Below, piece by piece: positions 4,964 to 5,321 of a stretch of DNA of 5,321 nt. The stretch is from CAYSLA01 sp964431685. Its GTDB lineage: Bacteria; Armatimonadota; UBA5829. The stretch is from assembly GCA_964431685.1 (NCBI GenBank), contig CAYSLA010000210.1, forward strand, positions 1-5,321. The letters run 5' to 3'. Under the pieces are notes generated by a model, which was not told the origin of the DNA, did no database searches, and worked only from the letters and a program-made list of their open reading frames with translations. The number at the start of each line of letters is the position of its first letter. The first letter of the stretch is position 1. Both the position numbers and the translations under genes were made by a program.

Positions 4964-5321
4964 TTACTTGATTCCGGGTTGCGCTTTCGCCACACGCTGC
5001 GGACCAGCCACGTGGTCGAACGTGGTGGCTGTCTGCATCCCGGCCTGCATCCCGAGATACTTTGCCCTGTCGGCGTTTACCATCGCCTGCGCCTGAACAG
5101 CGAGTCTGGTGTTCACATTTGACGCACTCGCAAGCTCTCGAGTGAGTCGCGAATAGTCAAGGCCGTTCATGGTAACGTCGGCGTATATGCTGACGTACTT
5201 CAACGCACAAGCGAACACCAGCACTACGGCAAGATACGTCAGCCAACGGCTGGAGCCGTGCCTCTGGCACGGCGCGTGTCTGACCCCTACCCGGCGGAAA
5301 GCTCTGGTGTGTCGTGCAGGC
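4964..5321 (-). CDS. ftsL: FtsL-like bitopic division protein (C-terminal part, start beyond window)
   Basis: FtsL is a small single-pass protein that, with the FtsB/DivIC partner, scaffolds and activates the septal synthase containing FtsI. The frame is open from the window edge to TAA 4966-4964, with 118 complete codons visible. A basic N-terminal stretch (RHTRAFRRVGVRHAPCQRHGSSR) precedes a membrane segment, WLTYLAVVLVFACALKYVSI. A periplasmic region with helix-forming, coiled-coil-like composition follows, then AKYLGMQ, resembling the A-x-x-LGM element near the end of FtsL/DivIC proteins. A GTG at 5224 would cut into the membrane segment. No ATG, GTG or TTG lies upstream of it in frame, so the true start is outside the window. 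The assignment rests on topology, the LGM element and the position directly before ftsI, since the family has little sequence conservation. Confidence 0.75.
   Translation of the reverse strand, partial: PARHTRAFRRVGVRHAPCQRHGSSRWLTYLAVVLVFACALKYVSIYADVTMNGLDYSRLTRELASASNVNTRLAVQAQAMVNADRAKYLGMQAGMQTATTFDHVAGPQRVAKAQPGIK
5241..5273. repeat. Overlapping palindromes in the ftsL-like coding region
   Basis: GCCGTGCC (5255-5262), TCT loop, GGCACGGC (5266-5273) is a perfect eight-pair hairpin. ACGGCT (5246-5251), GG, AGCCGT (5254-5259) is a perfect six-pair hairpin that shares bases with it, so the two are mutually exclusive. AGCC-AAC-GGCT at 5241-5251 adds a third alternative. They encode the basic cytoplasmic stretch just before the membrane segment. 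A repeat element inserted in a tolerant coding region is a plausible source, but I do not recognise the family. Confidence 0.6.

Noticed and set aside
4371..5096. 241-residue plus-strand open frame across ftsI, the gap and the ftsL-like gene
   Set aside because: It is antisense to two supported genes and spans their gap. No domain is recognisable.

Overview
The window is a slice of a bacterial division and cell-wall (dcw) cluster. It is read entirely from the minus strand, so transcription runs from high to low coordinates. The gene order in that direction is an FtsL-like division protein (truncated by the right edge), a class B penicillin-binding protein of the FtsI type, murE, and murF (truncated by the left edge). 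This is the conserved ftsL-ftsI-murE-murF core of the cluster. MurE carries the DNPR signature of enzymes that add meso-diaminopimelate, so the organism probably makes DAP-type peptidoglycan. The base composition is moderately GC-rich by eye. I cannot fix the phylum from the window. An Armatimonadota- or Chloroflexota-like lineage is a low-confidence impression from the protein style and the palindromic repeats.

Layout from right to left: 5321-4964 is the FtsL-like gene, with a palindrome pair inside its cytoplasmic N-terminal region. 4963-4806 is a 158-base gap with two hairpins and an unusual ftsI ribosome-binding region. 4805-2982 is ftsI. 2981-2489 is a roughly 490-base gap without a convincing gene, packed with hairpins and short repeats and ending in a possible extended -10 promoter. 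2488-911 is murE, whose last 23 or so codons lie in a palindromic repeat. 910-893 is an 18-base gap with a Shine-Dalgarno-like site. 892-1 is the first 297 codons of murF.

The genes work on one process. MurE and MurF add the third residue and the D-Ala-D-Ala dipeptide to the cytoplasmic UDP-MurNAc precursor. FtsI cross-links the finished peptidoglycan at the septum. The FtsL-like protein is expected to belong to the divisome subcomplex that recruits and activates FtsI.

I found no new enzymatic system. The unusual part is the non-canonical DNA laid over an ordinary cluster. Palindromic repeat elements sit in or against three genes and appear to supply the stop codons of ftsI and murE. The ftsI-murE gap is a dense array of stem-loops. 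FtsI itself carries a CxxC-x9-CxxH cysteine/histidine cluster just before its SxN motif that looks like a metal-binding knuckle.
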